The notes: generated by a model not told the origin, from the sequence alone. Shown: positions 1 to 8,670, counted from the first letter of the stretch. The stretch is 64,000 nucleotides of DNA from Palsa-1150 sp964531095 (GCA_964531095.1 CAZHED010000001.1:62001-126000), one strand, 5' to 3'. Translations and numbers: made by a program.

Positions 1-2
1 GC

Positions 3-521
3 TCGGGTGGCGCGTTCGTCGGCCCCCCGTGCGTCGTCCTCGTCAACCAGTACACGGCGAGCGCTTCGGAGCTCGTGGCGGGGGCGCTTCAAGACCACAA
101 GCGCGCGAGCGTCGTCGGCGAGCCGACCTTCGGGAAGGGAAGCGTGCAGGCGATCGTGTCGTTGCCAGGCGGCGCTGGGATGCGGCTGACCGTGTCACGT
201 TATTACACGCCCGGCGGTCACGCGATTCAGGCCGACGGCGTGCATCCCGACGTCACGGTGGAGCTGAAGAAGAACGAAGCGTCGGTGTCCTTTCGCGAGA
301 AGGACCTCGAAGGTCATCTCGCGCCGGAGCCCGGCGGGGACGCCGCGTCCCACCCGAAGGGTGTCGTCGTCGTCGCGGCCGACGCGGGCACGCCGGGCCC
401 CGAATCGAGCCGGAGCGACGCGCGCAACGTTCCCGACGACCCGGGCAAGGGAAGCGACCCGATGCTCCAAGTCGGCTGGGACGTGCTTCACCGCGCCATG
501 GCGGCCGACCCCGTCCCCTGA
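3..521 (+). CDS. S41 (C-terminal processing) peptidase, C-terminal part
   Basis: The 5' end lies outside the window; the frame is open from base 3. The sequence keeps the two catalytic stretches of the S41/CtpA serine proteases: NQYTASASELVAGAL, with the nucleophilic Ser, and GEPTFGKGSVQ, with the general-base Lys. The strand that usually follows (RYYTPGGHAIQADGVHPDV) is also present. CtpA-type enzymes act in the periplasm and cut proteins at unstructured C-termini. After the core comes an Asp/Pro-rich tail of about 90 residues without recognisable motifs. The stop overlaps the 3' end of the convergent glpB-like gene by 34 bases. Any PDZ domain or signal peptide would be upstream of the window. 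Family assignment is firm; the substrate is unknown. Confidence 0.9.
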   Translation, partial: SGGAFVGPPCVVLVNQYTASASELVAGALQDHKRASVVGEPTFGKGSVQAIVSLPGGAGMRLTVSRYYTPGGHAIQADGVHPDVTVELKKNEASVSFREKDLEGHLAPEPGGDAASHPKGVVVVAADAGTPGPESSRSDARNVPDDPGKGSDPMLQVGWDVLHRAMAADPVP

Positions 522-1699
522 CGGGACGCTCGCGCCGCTGCCGCCCCGGCTGCGACGCCCGTCGCGAGGACGTCGAGCCAGGCGCGCGGCGAATCGGCGC
601 GCAGGTCACCTGCGACGAAGAGTCCGGATTCCGTGCGGCCCTCCACGTCGGCGAGCACCCCGACGCGATCCGCCAGCGCGTCGCGCGCGAAGGGCCACGC
701 GATGGACTCGGGCGCGATGCCGAAAAGCGTGCCCGGCAGCTCGAGCGGACGGCCGTTGGCACCGAGGGTCAGCGGCGCGTCCACCGTCAGCCGGAACGGC
801 GGGCGCCCGAATGGCGGAAGCGCGGACGCGACGATCGACTCCGCGGGCGCGTACTCCACTCCGCCGCCGATGAGGCCCCCCGTGGCGAGGACGACCGCGT
901 CCCCTTCCCGAGCCGGACCGTCGCCCATGGCGATCCGCCAGCCGTCGTCGCTTCGAGCGAGGCTCGTCGCGCGGCCTGGCACTCGATCGACGGCGGCGAC
1001 GAGCGCACGGTCGCGCGCCCGTTCGAAGCGCAGGCCCGACGGGCCACCCGGCAACGCGATCGCCTCGCCGCATGCGACGCCCACCCGCTCGGAGAGCGCG
1101 CGCCCTTTCGGCCGATCGATTCCCAAGCAAGGAGGCAGCACGATCGCCCGGATTCTGGCTCCCGCCCGCGTGAGGGCGTCGCGAAGGCGGTCAGCGAGCC
1201 AGCCCAAACGATCGTCGTCGTCGTGCCGCATCGCGAAGTCGGCGTCGGGCAGGACGCGCTCGTCCACGTGACGGATCACGACGGCGTCGAAAGGCTGGAA
1301 GCTCTCGCCCCATGCCCGGGCCAGCGCGCCCCCGTCCCACCCCGGGCGCTCGCAGCGGACGACGCCGATGCTCGATCCGGCGAGCGGCATGATGTCGAGC
1401 AGCGCCGCATCGTGGCCGCGCGCCGGCCGCGCGACACCCGACGTGGTGAGAAGCCGCGCGCCACCGTCCGGGAGCGCGTAGCCACCCAAGGCATCGAGCA
1501 CCTCGCGCGCCGCGCGCCCGATCGGTGCTGGGTGCGCCGGGGCGTGCGGCCAGAAGACCGCGTCCAGTGCTCCCGTCGCCAAAGTCGACGCCCCCGTTCC
1601 ACCGTCGATCAACGTGACCTGCGCGCCGGCCCGCGCGGCTGTCAGCGCCGCCGCCGTACCGGCCACGCCCGCGCCGACGACAACCACACGATTCGTCAC
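488..1699 (-). CDS. glpB: Anaerobic glycerol-3-phosphate dehydrogenase subunit B-like flavoprotein
   Basis: A 403-residue flavoprotein. It opens with a dinucleotide-binding fold (VVVVGAGVAGTAAAL) and has a central LPPCLGIDRP block matching the MPACFGLADD block of E. coli GlpB, a VLATGG FAD motif and a C-terminal GLFVAGDL FAD-contact stretch. In the known GlpABC enzyme, GlpB helps pass electrons from glycerol-3-phosphate oxidation to the quinone pool through GlpC. Its ATG overlaps the stop of the upstream glpA-like gene by four bases (ATGA), so the two are translationally coupled, which supports the assignment. No glpC-like Fe-S/membrane subunit follows; the next gene is a convergent protease. 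A general GlpB-like FAD oxidoreductase is the alternative. Confidence 0.8.
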   Translation of the reverse strand: MTNRVVVVGAGVAGTAAALTAARAGAQVTLIDGGTGASTLATGALDAVFWPHAPAHPAPIGRAAREVLDALGGYALPDGGARLLTTSGVARPARGHDAALLDIMPLAGSSIGVVRCERPGWDGGALARAWGESFQPFDAVVIRHVDERVLPDADFAMRHDDDDRLGWLADRLRDALTRAGARIRAIVLPPCLGIDRPKGRALSERVGVACGEAIALPGGPSGLRFERARDRALVAAVDRVPGRATSLARSDDGWRIAMGDGPAREGDAVVLATGGLIGGGVEYAPAESIVASALPPFGRPPFRLTVDAPLTLGANGRPLELPGTLFGIAPESIAWPFARDALADRVGVLADVEGRTESGLFVAGDLRADSPRAWLDVLATGVAAGAAAARASRQGTGSAAMAR

Positions 1700-3408
1700 A
1701 GCTCACCCAGCGAGGCCCGCCAGTGGGCGAGCGAAAGCGCCTCTTGTCGCGCCTGTTCGGGTCCCAGCGCGACGAGACGCGTCCGCGCCTGGCGCAGAAC
1801 GAATTCGCTCGCGAGCGCGCGCCCTTCTGCCGGTGGCAGGCCGCGCTCTTCCGCAATGATCTGACCGCAGCGCATCGCACAGCGCATTCCGCCGCATGCA
1901 CCAAAGCCGAGTCGCGTTCGCCGCGCGACGTCCTCGACCGTGCGCGCGAGCTCGTCGCGAACGGCGTGCCGCACCTCGGCTTCGATCACGGGCTCGCACG
2001 GGCACGTCACGTCGCGCTCGCTCCGCGTCGCGCGCTCGAGGATGCGCAGGGCGATCGTTCCGTGGCGATAGATCAAACGGCGCGCTGCGACCGGGGTGAT
2101 GCCGTGCTTGTCGGCGACTTCGAACGCGTCGGGGATGCCGTCGCCCCCGGGAAGGGGTCGAACGTGGGTCGCACAAGGCACCTGGACCTCGAACTCGTGC
2201 TCGGCGACCTTGTCGCTCAGCTCTTGGGCGAACAGGCGGTAGCTCGCGAGCTTGCCGCCGATCATCGAGTAGACGCCCGGCGCGCCGTCGGCGGCGTGAT
2301 CGACGATCTCGTGCTCTCGCGAGAGAGCGTCTTCGTTCGGTCCGTAGGCGTAGAGAGTCGGCCGGACGCCGGCGTACGTGCCAATGGCTCGCGCGCTGCG
2401 CACGCTGGGGAACACGTGCGCCACGCCTTGCACGAGATAGCGAACCTCTTCGCTGGTTGCGCGTACGTCGTCGAGGTCGCCGTAGTAGTCGTCGTCGGTC
2501 GTGCCGAGGACGCTGACGTTCTGCCACGGCTCCAGAAAGATCTGTCGTCCGTCGACCGCCTCCGAGAGGATCCCGTAGTTGGTCAGGCGCCGGTCGAGAA
2601 CGACGTGGATTCCTTTGCCTGGACGGACACGCACCCGGGCCTGCGGCAGTCCCCCGAGCGCCGCGGTAACGGGACTCCAGGCGCCGGTGGCGTTGACGAC
2701 CACGTGGGCGCGCACGCCGAGCCGCTCTTGGGTGAAGCGGTCACGGGCGTTCACGACGTAACGGCCGCTGCCGTCGCTGCGCACGAGCCGCGCGATCGAA
2801 TCGACCGTGGTGTGCACGTGGACCCGCGCTCCGCGCGACATCGCGTCGACGGCGTTCAGCACGCAGAGGCGCGCTCCGTCGACGCCCCACTCGTCGAATG
2901 TGATGCCGCCGACGACCGCGCCGACCAGGCCCGGCTCCAGCCGCGCGAGGTCGGCCGCGTCGAGGCGGCAGTGCGGCTCGCCGCGTTTGAGCGGCTGGTA
3001 GTCGTCGTACGCGCGGAAATAGGCGTCAATGAGCTCGAATGCGATACGGCCTTTCGCGCTCTGCCGGACGGGCATGAGAAAGGGGATGCGAAAGAGCAGG
3101 TGCGGGGCGATCCGCTGGATGTACCCGGAGTCGCGGCACGAGCTCTCCGTCACCTGGGGCGACTTCGAGAGATACCGCACCCCACCGTGGATCATTCCGC
3201 TCGAGTTGCCGCTGGCGCCGAACGCGAGGTCGTTGCGCTCGAAGAGCGCGACCGTCAAGCCGCGCAGGGCGAGGTCCCGCGCGACGCCCGTGCCGTTGAT
3301 TCCTCCGCCGATGATCGCCACGTCGACGGAGTCGCGAGGGAGCGGCTCCTCCGCGGCCGCCATGGCCACGGGCGGCGGGAGAACGGAGACGAGCGGCTCT
3401 TCGGGCAT
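1696..3408 (-). CDS. glpA: Glycerol-3-phosphate dehydrogenase, GlpA type with BFD-like [2Fe-2S] domain
   Basis: 570 residues. After a short leader comes the FAD Rossmann motif (VAIIGGGINGTGVARDLALRG) and the DAO-fold signature GASGNSSGMIHGGVRYL typical of GlpA/GlpD, which oxidise sn-glycerol-3-phosphate to dihydroxyacetone phosphate. The C-terminal ~110 residues carry a BFD-like cluster domain: a CPC pair, then GACGGMRCAMRCG. This is present in anaerobic GlpA and absent from aerobic GlpD. It overlaps the glpB-like gene by four bases. The first Met (3408) is about 25 residues upstream of the Rossmann strand; another Met 15 residues in is possible. Upstream is an 80-base gap with two copies of CTCGTTGGGT, so glpAB may have its own promoter. 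Confidence 0.88.
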   Translation of the reverse strand: MPEEPLVSVLPPPVAMAAAEEPLPRDSVDVAIIGGGINGTGVARDLALRGLTVALFERNDLAFGASGNSSGMIHGGVRYLSKSPQVTESSCRDSGYIQRIAPHLLFRIPFLMPVRQSAKGRIAFELIDAYFRAYDDYQPLKRGEPHCRLDAADLARLEPGLVGAVVGGITFDEWGVDGARLCVLNAVDAMSRGARVHVHTTVDSIARLVRSDGSGRYVVNARDRFTQERLGVRAHVVVNATGAWSPVTAALGGLPQARVRVRPGKGIHVVLDRRLTNYGILSEAVDGRQIFLEPWQNVSVLGTTDDDYYGDLDDVRATSEEVRYLVQGVAHVFPSVRSARAIGTYAGVRPTLYAYGPNEDALSREHEIVDHAADGAPGVYSMIGGKLASYRLFAQELSDKVAEHEFEVQVPCATHVRPLPGGDGIPDAFEVADKHGITPVAARRLIYRHGTIALRILERATRSERDVTCPCEPVIEAEVRHAVRDELARTVEDVARRTRLGFGACGGMRCAMRCGQIIAEERGLPPAEGRALASEFVLRQARTRLVALGPEQARQEALSLAHWRASLGEL

Positions 3409-3488
3409 CGGGCAGCCGTCTAGCAGATCCGCTCAACGAGTTCTCATCGGTTCCCATCCCTCGTTGGGTCTCGTTGGGTGAGGGGGCC

Positions 3489-4601
3489 TCAGGCGTCGCT
3501 TTCCACGAGCGACCGCTTTGCTCGCTTCACCTTGCGCGCAAACCGTTCGAGCACGCGGTCGACGACGTCCAAGAGCTCGCGATTGCCATCCTGCTTGTGC
3601 TTGGCCACGCGCGAGGCGTACTTCGGGGCCTCGCGGAGGAAGAGCCGAAGGAGCCCCGCTTCGATGCTCTCGGCGGCGAGCCCGTACCCGAGCTCTTCGA
3701 GGTAGCGCGCGTTGAGGATTTGCTCGTACTGGTTTCCGACCGGAACGCTGAAGACCGGCTTTCCGAGGTAGATCGCCTCGCCGATCAGCGTCAGGCCGCC
3801 GTTGGTCACGACCGCGCGGGCCGAAGCCAGGTCCTCGACGAACCCTTCTTCGCTGAACTCTTTCAACGTGCAATTGCCGCGGCGAGCGTTCTTCCGTAGC
3901 CCGTAGACCACGAACTTCTCCTCATGCACGGAGTTGAGCTCGTCGACGAGACGGGTGTCGCTCGTCGACGTCTGGTAGACGAGCACGTGATCGCCCGGTT
4001 GTGACCGCTTCTTCACGTCGAGGATCGCGCGGCGCACGATCGGCGGAACCAGGGTGGTCTCTTTTTCGTAGCGCTTGCGGACGGTCGGGAAGAAGAAGGT
4101 GGTGACGATGTAGTGGTCGCACGCCGGGAGCTTTGCCCGCACGAACGCCTTGGTCGCCTGGTAGTCGACTTTGACGCCGTGCTTGGCGAACTTGCCGAGC
4201 TTGCAACGGCTGATGATCTGCTGGTTGTCGATCGACATGATCGGCACGCGGTGGCGCTTCGCGAAGAAGTACGCGAACGAGTCGAAATCGCTGATGACCG
4301 CGTGGGGGCGGAACGAAGCGACGCGATCGAAGTAGACGCCGACGTTCGCGGCGAGCATCCACGGGGCGGCGAGCACGTTTCTGGCGAGGGTTCCGTCCCG
4401 GTCCATCCGGTTGTCCACGTATCGAATGGTCAGCCCTTTGATCTCGACGACGTCCCGGAAGCTCTTCGAGAGCAGGGCGTGGGCGCGCCCGCTAACGACG
4501 ATCTTGACCTCGTGACCGCTTGCGATCAGGTGCTCGCAGACGACGCTGCTTCGGATGGCATGCCCCATCCCCTCGCCGACGACGCCGTAGAGGATGCGCA
4601 T
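3489..4601 (-). CDS. MJ1255/VC2487-type GT-B glycosyltransferase
   Basis: 370 residues with a GT28-like N-terminus (MRILYGVVGEGMGHAIRS): the glycine-rich GEGMGH loop contacts nucleotide-sugar and acceptor in GT-B enzymes. The C-terminal half has the donor-site pattern AVVTNGGLTLIGEAIYLGKPVFSVPVG, close to MurG and to the MJ1255/VC2487 family. No signal peptide or membrane segment is seen, so it is probably cytosolic and membrane-associated, adding a sugar to a lipid-linked or glycan acceptor. The tail is very basic (RFARKVKRAKRS), which suits contact with acidic lipids. It sits 13 bases after a GT2 gene on the same strand and shares a unit with an FAD/UGM-like enzyme. Acceptor and donor cannot be told from sequence. 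Confidence 0.78.
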   Translation of the reverse strand: MRILYGVVGEGMGHAIRSSVVCEHLIASGHEVKIVVSGRAHALLSKSFRDVVEIKGLTIRYVDNRMDRDGTLARNVLAAPWMLAANVGVYFDRVASFRPHAVISDFDSFAYFFAKRHRVPIMSIDNQQIISRCKLGKFAKHGVKVDYQATKAFVRAKLPACDHYIVTTFFFPTVRKRYEKETTLVPPIVRRAILDVKKRSQPGDHVLVYQTSTSDTRLVDELNSVHEEKFVVYGLRKNARRGNCTLKEFSEEGFVEDLASARAVVTNGGLTLIGEAIYLGKPVFSVPVGNQYEQILNARYLEELGYGLAAESIEAGLLRLFLREAPKYASRVAKHKQDGNRELLDVVDRVLERFARKVKRAKRSLVESDA

Positions 4602-4614
4602 CGGCTGCGCTCGT

Positions 4615-5376
4615 TCACCCGCGGACCCGAATCGACCACGTCAGCTTCGCGACGCTCTTGAGCACGTTCGGAACGCGCTTGAACAGGTTGATGCTCGGCG
4701 GCCGCTTTTCGATGACGTGCACGGGGATCTCCCGAATGGGAATTCCGCCCCGGTCGGCGCGGATCACGAACTCGCTCGCGAAGACGTCCTTGTCGATCAG
4801 GCAGGCTCGCACGACGTCGAGGAGTGGGACACGCCGGAACGCCTTGAGCCCATGGGTGTCGGTGCCGCGGTAGCCCAGCATGACTTTGAGCAGCGATGAA
4901 TACGCGATGCTCGCCGCGTGCCGAATGAGCGGCCGATCGTCGGCCGAGCCGACCGCGAGCTTGCTGCCGATGACGAGATCGGCCTCACCGGTCTCGAGGA
5001 TCTCGATCGCACTCTTGTGAAACGTCGTGTCGCAGAGGTCGATCTCTTCGCAGAGCACGATGTCGCCCCGCGCCAGCAGGATCCCTTGCTTGAGGGCCTT
5101 GCCGTAGTTGGGCTCGCCGAGCGAGATGAGCTTGACCTGACCGTCGTCGGGGTTCGAGTACTTCGCCGCGAGCTCGTGGCCGATCGCGATCGTCCGGTCT
5201 TTGGAGCCGTTCTCGGCGAGGATGATCTCGTAGCTCCACCCGAGCGGTTTCAGGCGCTCGCGCAGGTCGACGACGGCGGCGTGCAAGATCGCCTGCTCGT
5301 TGTAGATCGGGATGACGATTGAAATGTGGGGGTCCGCCGGCTGCGCGGCGGGCTGGCGTCGTTGAACGGCTGCCAT
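4615..5376 (-). CDS. GT2 family glycosyltransferase (polyprenyl-phosphate sugar transferase-like)
   Basis: 253 residues from the ATG at 5376. A longer reading back to 5604 would overlap the upstream gene and adds nothing homologous. The GT-A signature is clear: ISIVIPIYNEQAIL, then AENGSKDRT, then a DLVIGSKLA strand. No C-terminal membrane helices are seen, unlike DPMS/ArnC types with membrane anchors. GT2 enzymes of this size commonly transfer a hexose from a nucleotide-sugar to polyprenyl phosphate or a growing glycan. The gene lies between an FAD-dependent UGM-like protein (37-base gap) and a GT-B glycosyltransferase (13-base gap), so the three probably build one glycan. Confidence 0.8.
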   Translation of the reverse strand: MAAVQRRQPAAQPADPHISIVIPIYNEQAILHAAVVDLRERLKPLGWSYEIILAENGSKDRTIAIGHELAAKYSNPDDGQVKLISLGEPNYGKALKQGILLARGDIVLCEEIDLCDTTFHKSAIEILETGEADLVIGSKLAVGSADDRPLIRHAASIAYSSLLKVMLGYRGTDTHGLKAFRRVPLLDVVRACLIDKDVFASEFVIRADRGGIPIREIPVHVIEKRPPSINLFKRVPNVLKSVAKLTWSIRVRG

Positions 5377-5413
5377 CGAGGGGATACCTGATACGCGATG
5401 TTGTGTTCGGGTT

Positions 5414-6727
5414 TCAACCGGTCTCCGGCGATACCGGCGACCTTTCGTCGGCGCCAAAGCTGTCGACGAGTGCTCTTGCTTCGACGATGTTGTCCTCGAT
5501 CGCGCAATAGGTCCAGCCGCCGTAACGGCCGAGCGACCAAACCCCGCGCTGTCGCAGGCGCGCGGCCAGCCGCTTGTGCTCGGACAGTGACCGTTGGGTG
5601 ACATGTACGTAGGCCGGGTCGAGCACGACCCAGTGCTCGGCTACCAGGCGCTGCGAGGTCACCACCCCCTCGCGCGCGAGGTCCGCCAGGACCCGCTCGC
5701 GAGTGGCCGCGACGTCGATGGCGGCGCCTTTGGGAAAACCGATCTCGACGTACAAGCTCATTCGGTCGGTCTCGAAGATGTTGTCGTACCAGCCGACGCG
5801 GTAAAACGTCGTGTCCCGCGCGGGATAGTAGGCCCAGTGGACGTCCCGATCGCCCTTGTGGTCGAAACCCAAGTTGAAAACCAGCACCTTGCTGTAGACC
5901 CAGGTGCCGGGATCGTGGTCGATGCCGCAGATCGACGCAAAGCGGTCGAAGGGCGCGCTCGAGACGAGGCGCTCGAACGCCAGTGTGCGGCGGGTCGTCC
6001 GTGCGACGCGACGATCGACGTCGACCGAGACCAGCGCCTCGTCGAGCGCCACGCTGCCGGCGCGCAGCTCGCCGGCCAGCGCGTTGACGTATTCGATCGC
6101 CCCCCCTTCGGGATAGGTGAACGTCGCGTTGTAACTCGTGTTGTCCGCCCGCTTCATGTTCCGCACGACGTCGGTCAGGTCGGCGTGGGGAAAGAACCGG
6201 CCCATGGCGTCTCGGTCGAGCGTTGCCAAGTCGCACGCGTAGAGCTTCTCGTTGTAGGGAACGAGAAATTTCTCGCAGATACTCTCGCCGAAGCGCGCGT
6301 ACAGCATCTGCTTGAAGTTCTCTTCCCGCGCCGGCTGAGCGCGGGGCACGTCGCTCGACCGGGCGAAATAGAGGTCGTGAAGGCAGTCGATGAATTCGTC
6401 CTGCGGGAGCTGGTGGATGTTCTTCTGAAAAGGAAAGTCGACCCGCTTTCCCTTGTACGCGATGAACGACTTCTTCTCGACGACGCGGATGCGCTGGCCC
6501 GGCATGCGCTCACGCAGCCACGCCTCGATCTCCGGGTGCTTGAAGTGGAAGAAGTGTCCCGAATAGTCCCAGACGAAGCCATCCTTCTTGATCGTCTTGC
6601 ACCAGCCGCCGATCCCGCCGCTGGCTTCGAGCACGACGTAGTCGCCGTCTCCCTTTGCCGAGAGCGCGGCGGCGGTGGCGAGGCCGGTTATCCCGGCGCC
6701 CACGATCAGCGTGCGGACGGTCTCCAT
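5414..6727 (-). CDS. FAD-dependent amine-oxidase/UDP-galactopyranose-mutase-like protein
   Basis: 437 residues beginning METVRTLIVGAGITGLATAAAL, an FAD-binding Rossmann motif, followed by VVLEASGGIGGWCKT. The GGIGG turn and DYSGHFFHF segment are typical of the NAD(P)-binding/UDP-galactopyranose mutase superfamily, which also includes protoporphyrinogen-oxidase-like proteins linked to LPS or O-antigen genes. The C-terminal GVWSLGRYGGWTYCAIEDNIVEA stretch is the usual FAD-covering strand-helix. Two glycosyltransferases lie directly downstream on the same strand. The inference is a redox-neutral or oxidative rearrangement of a nucleotide sugar or lipid-linked sugar. The true substrate is unknown; the UGM label is by fold, not by residue-level proof. 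Confidence 0.72.
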   Translation of the reverse strand: METVRTLIVGAGITGLATAAALSAKGDGDYVVLEASGGIGGWCKTIKKDGFVWDYSGHFFHFKHPEIEAWLRERMPGQRIRVVEKKSFIAYKGKRVDFPFQKNIHQLPQDEFIDCLHDLYFARSSDVPRAQPAREENFKQMLYARFGESICEKFLVPYNEKLYACDLATLDRDAMGRFFPHADLTDVVRNMKRADNTSYNATFTYPEGGAIEYVNALAGELRAGSVALDEALVSVDVDRRVARTTRRTLAFERLVSSAPFDRFASICGIDHDPGTWVYSKVLVFNLGFDHKGDRDVHWAYYPARDTTFYRVGWYDNIFETDRMSLYVEIGFPKGAAIDVAATRERVLADLAREGVVTSQRLVAEHWVVLDPAYVHVTQRSLSEHKRLAARLRQRGVWSLGRYGGWTYCAIEDNIVEARALVDSFGADERSPVSPETG

Positions 6728-6743
6728 GTCGGTCGCCTGCGGT

Positions 6744-7835
6744 TCAGGGGGCCGGCTTGGAGGCTGGCCGACGCGCTTTCGGGTAGCTCCCCAGGTGCTT
6801 GACCATCGGACACTTGGCGCGCAGCCGCTCGAGCCCTCGAGCGACGTTCGCGTCGTCGCGATGCCCTTCGAGGTCGGCGAGGAACACGTAGTCCCATGGC
6901 TTTTCGCGGCTCGGACGTGACTCGATCCGCGTGAGGTTGATGCCCTCTTCGTCGAGATCGGCGAGCGCGCGCATCAGGGCGCCGCGGCCCTGCCCTTCGC
7001 GCAGACTGAACGCGACGGTCGTCTTGTCGTTGCCGGTCGGCGGTGCGTCTTCGAGGGAGACGAGCGCGAAACGCGTGACGTTGTCGGGGCGATCTTGGAT
7101 ACGCTCGCGAACGACCGGCAAGCCGTAGAGCTCGGCGGCGAGACGGCTGGCAATCGCGGCGCCTCGCGGGTCGGAGAGCGCCTCGCGCACGGAGGCCGCG
7201 GTCGAAGGGGCTTGCACCAACTGCACGTGGGCTAGGTTCTTTGCCAGCCAAACGCGACACTGCCCCAGCGGCTGGGGGTGCGAATAGACGCGCTCGATCG
7301 AGGCCAGGCCGGCGGCGTTCGTCAGCAAGCACTGGGACACTTCGAGCTCGAGCTCGGCACGGATGAAGAGCTTGCCGTCGATCAGCGCGTCGATCGCGGT
7401 GTTCGACGATCCTTCCGTCGAGTTCTCGATCGGTACGACGCCGTGCGCTGCGTCGCACCGGGTGACCGCATCGAAGACTCCCTCGAACGTCGCCGCTTCG
7501 CTGTAGCGCGCGGCGAGGCCGAAGAGCGCGCGCGCGGCCGCGTGCGAAAACGTACCTTCCGGGCCGAGATAAGCCACTTTGATCGGCTGTTCGAGCGCGA
7601 GGCACGCGCTCATGACCTCGCGGTACACGGCGCGGATGGCCTCCGCCGGGAAGGGCCCCGCGCGGGCCGCGAGCCGGTCGAGAACGAGGCGCTCCCGCTC
7701 CGGGTCGTACGTGGGGAGGTTGGCCTCCCGCTTGACCCGGGCCACCTCGCCGACGACGCGCGCCCGCTCGTCGAGGAGCTTCAAGATCCGGTCGTCGAGG
7801 TCGTCGATGCGTTCGCGTAGGTTGTCGAGAGCCAT
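6744..7835 (-). CDS. pheA: Bifunctional chorismate mutase/prephenate dehydratase
   Basis: 363 residues from the ATG at 7835; a TTG two codons upstream is less likely. Domains in order: AroQ-type chorismate mutase (about 1-80, LRERIDDLDDRILKLLDERA), prephenate dehydratase (about 86-265, VAYLGPEGTFSHAAA, PIENSTEGS, and the catalytic TRF in DNVTRFALVS), and a C-terminal ACT domain (about 270-350, GALMRALADLDEEGINLTRIESRP) for phenylalanine feedback. The enzyme turns chorismate into phenylpyruvate in the cytosol. The ESRP motif of Phe-binding ACT domains is intact, so allosteric control is expected. It ends 16 bases before an unrelated FAD/glycan gene and follows ssb by 65 bases, so it may be co-transcribed with both. 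Confidence 0.95.
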   Translation of the reverse strand: MALDNLRERIDDLDDRILKLLDERARVVGEVARVKREANLPTYDPERERLVLDRLAARAGPFPAEAIRAVYREVMSACLALEQPIKVAYLGPEGTFSHAAARALFGLAARYSEAATFEGVFDAVTRCDAAHGVVPIENSTEGSSNTAIDALIDGKLFIRAELELEVSQCLLTNAAGLASIERVYSHPQPLGQCRVWLAKNLAHVQLVQAPSTAASVREALSDPRGAAIASRLAAELYGLPVVRERIQDRPDNVTRFALVSLEDAPPTGNDKTTVAFSLREGQGRGALMRALADLDEEGINLTRIESRPSREKPWDYVFLADLEGHRDDANVARGLERLRAKCPMVKHLGSYPKARRPASKPAP

Positions 7836-7900
7836 GGGCAATGGGCGGCGCCGGGGCGGGGCGAAAGGGACGCGAGCTCACTATAGCGTGTGAGAGCGGT

Positions 7901-8404
7901 TCAGAACGGGATGTCGTCCTCTGTGCTGCCCCCGCCTCCGGGCGACGTGGCAGCTCCGCTATCGACGACGTCGTCGAACGGCGCGTCGACCCCTGCCGGC
8001 TCCCGCTGCGCGCGGGCGCTCCCGCCGCTGCTGGCGCCGCCCTCGCGCATCGGCGCACCTTCCCCGCGACCACGGCCCGAGCCGGGGAGCACGATATTGT
8101 TGGCGACCACCTCGGTCGAATATCGCTTCTCGCCGTTCTTTTCGTAGCTCGACGTTTGAAGGCGCCCCTCGACGAAGAGCAGGTCTCCCTTCTGGAGGAT
8201 CTTGCCGAGGGCCTCGGCCCGCCTTCCCCAGACGGTGACCCGGTGCCATTCGGTGCGCTCTTGGCGGACGTTGTTGCGGTCGAGGTACGTCTCGTTGGTA
8301 GCGAGGCGGAGCTTGAGCACGGCTTGGCCCCCGGGCGTCACCCGCAGCTCCGGGTCGGCTCCCAAATGTCCGAGCAGCATCACACGGTTCAGGCCTTCGG
8401 CCAT
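7901..8404 (-). CDS. ssb: Single-stranded DNA-binding protein
   Basis: 167 residues. The N-terminal OB fold is standard for bacterial SSB (MAEGLNRVMLLGHLGADPELR, then WHRVTVWG and GDLLFVEGRLQTSSYE). It is followed by a flexible Gly/Ser/Arg-rich linker and the acidic tip DDIPF, which recruits partner proteins in replication and repair. The length is ordinary for the family. The start is the Met of MAEGLNRV, preceded by GGAGACACC. It is the first gene of the minus-strand run leading to pheA. Nothing looks altered. Confidence 0.95.
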   Translation of the reverse strand: MAEGLNRVMLLGHLGADPELRVTPGGQAVLKLRLATNETYLDRNNVRQERTEWHRVTVWGRRAEALGKILQKGDLLFVEGRLQTSSYEKNGEKRYSTEVVANNIVLPGSGRGRGEGAPMREGGASSGGSARAQREPAGVDAPFDDVVDSGAATSPGGGGSTEDDIPF

Positions 8405-8567
8405 AGGGTGTCTCCTTGGTGGAAGTGACTCTTACGATGCTGCCGTCCCGAGCGCTAGACCCCCGGTCGCCCCCGTGCCCGCGCCGGTTGAGACGCTCGC
8501 GATCCATGCCACAAACCCCAATCGGCCGGGATCGGACTTCGGTTGCGGACCCGAACGCGGCGGCTCG

Positions 8568-8593
8568 GGAAGGCCGCGATGGAAGGCCGCGAT
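8568..8593. repeat. Perfect tandem duplication of a 13-base unit upstream of rpmE
   Basis: GGAAGGCCGCGAT occurs twice back to back (8568-8580 and 8581-8593) in the 279-base gap between the divergent ssb and rpmE genes. No gene was found in this gap. The spacing of 13 is not a helical turn, so paired protein sites are not strongly suggested; slippage is as likely. Confidence 0.6.
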
Positions 8594-8641
8594 GCGGGAC
8601 GCCTCCTCATCGCCTCCGCGGTTCCCTTCGCCGGCCGATCC

Positions 8642-8670
8642 TTGCGCGTCCGCGTTCGAGGCACTAGGTT
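8642..8670 (+). promoter_or_regulatory. Candidate rpmE promoter
   Basis: TTGCGC (8642-8647) and TAGGTT (8665-8670) are 17 bases apart, and the rpmE ATG lies 13 bases after the -10-like box. Matches to the sigma-70 consensus are partial (4/6 and 3/6). The same ACTAGGTT octamer recurs before the tRNA at 20552-20559. Predicted only by eye. Confidence 0.3.

Noticed and set aside
29..1864. 611-codon open reading on plus opposite glpB
   Set aside because: Arg-rich translation without any domain, antisense to a gene with clear FAD motifs; an effect of high third-position GC.
1723..3423. 566-codon open reading on plus opposite glpA
   Set aside because: Mirror of the glpA-like gene; no recognisable motifs.
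4615..5604. Longer GT2 start at 5604
   Set aside because: The extra 76 residues overlap the end of the FAD gene and lack GT2 character; the ATG at 5376 is preferred.
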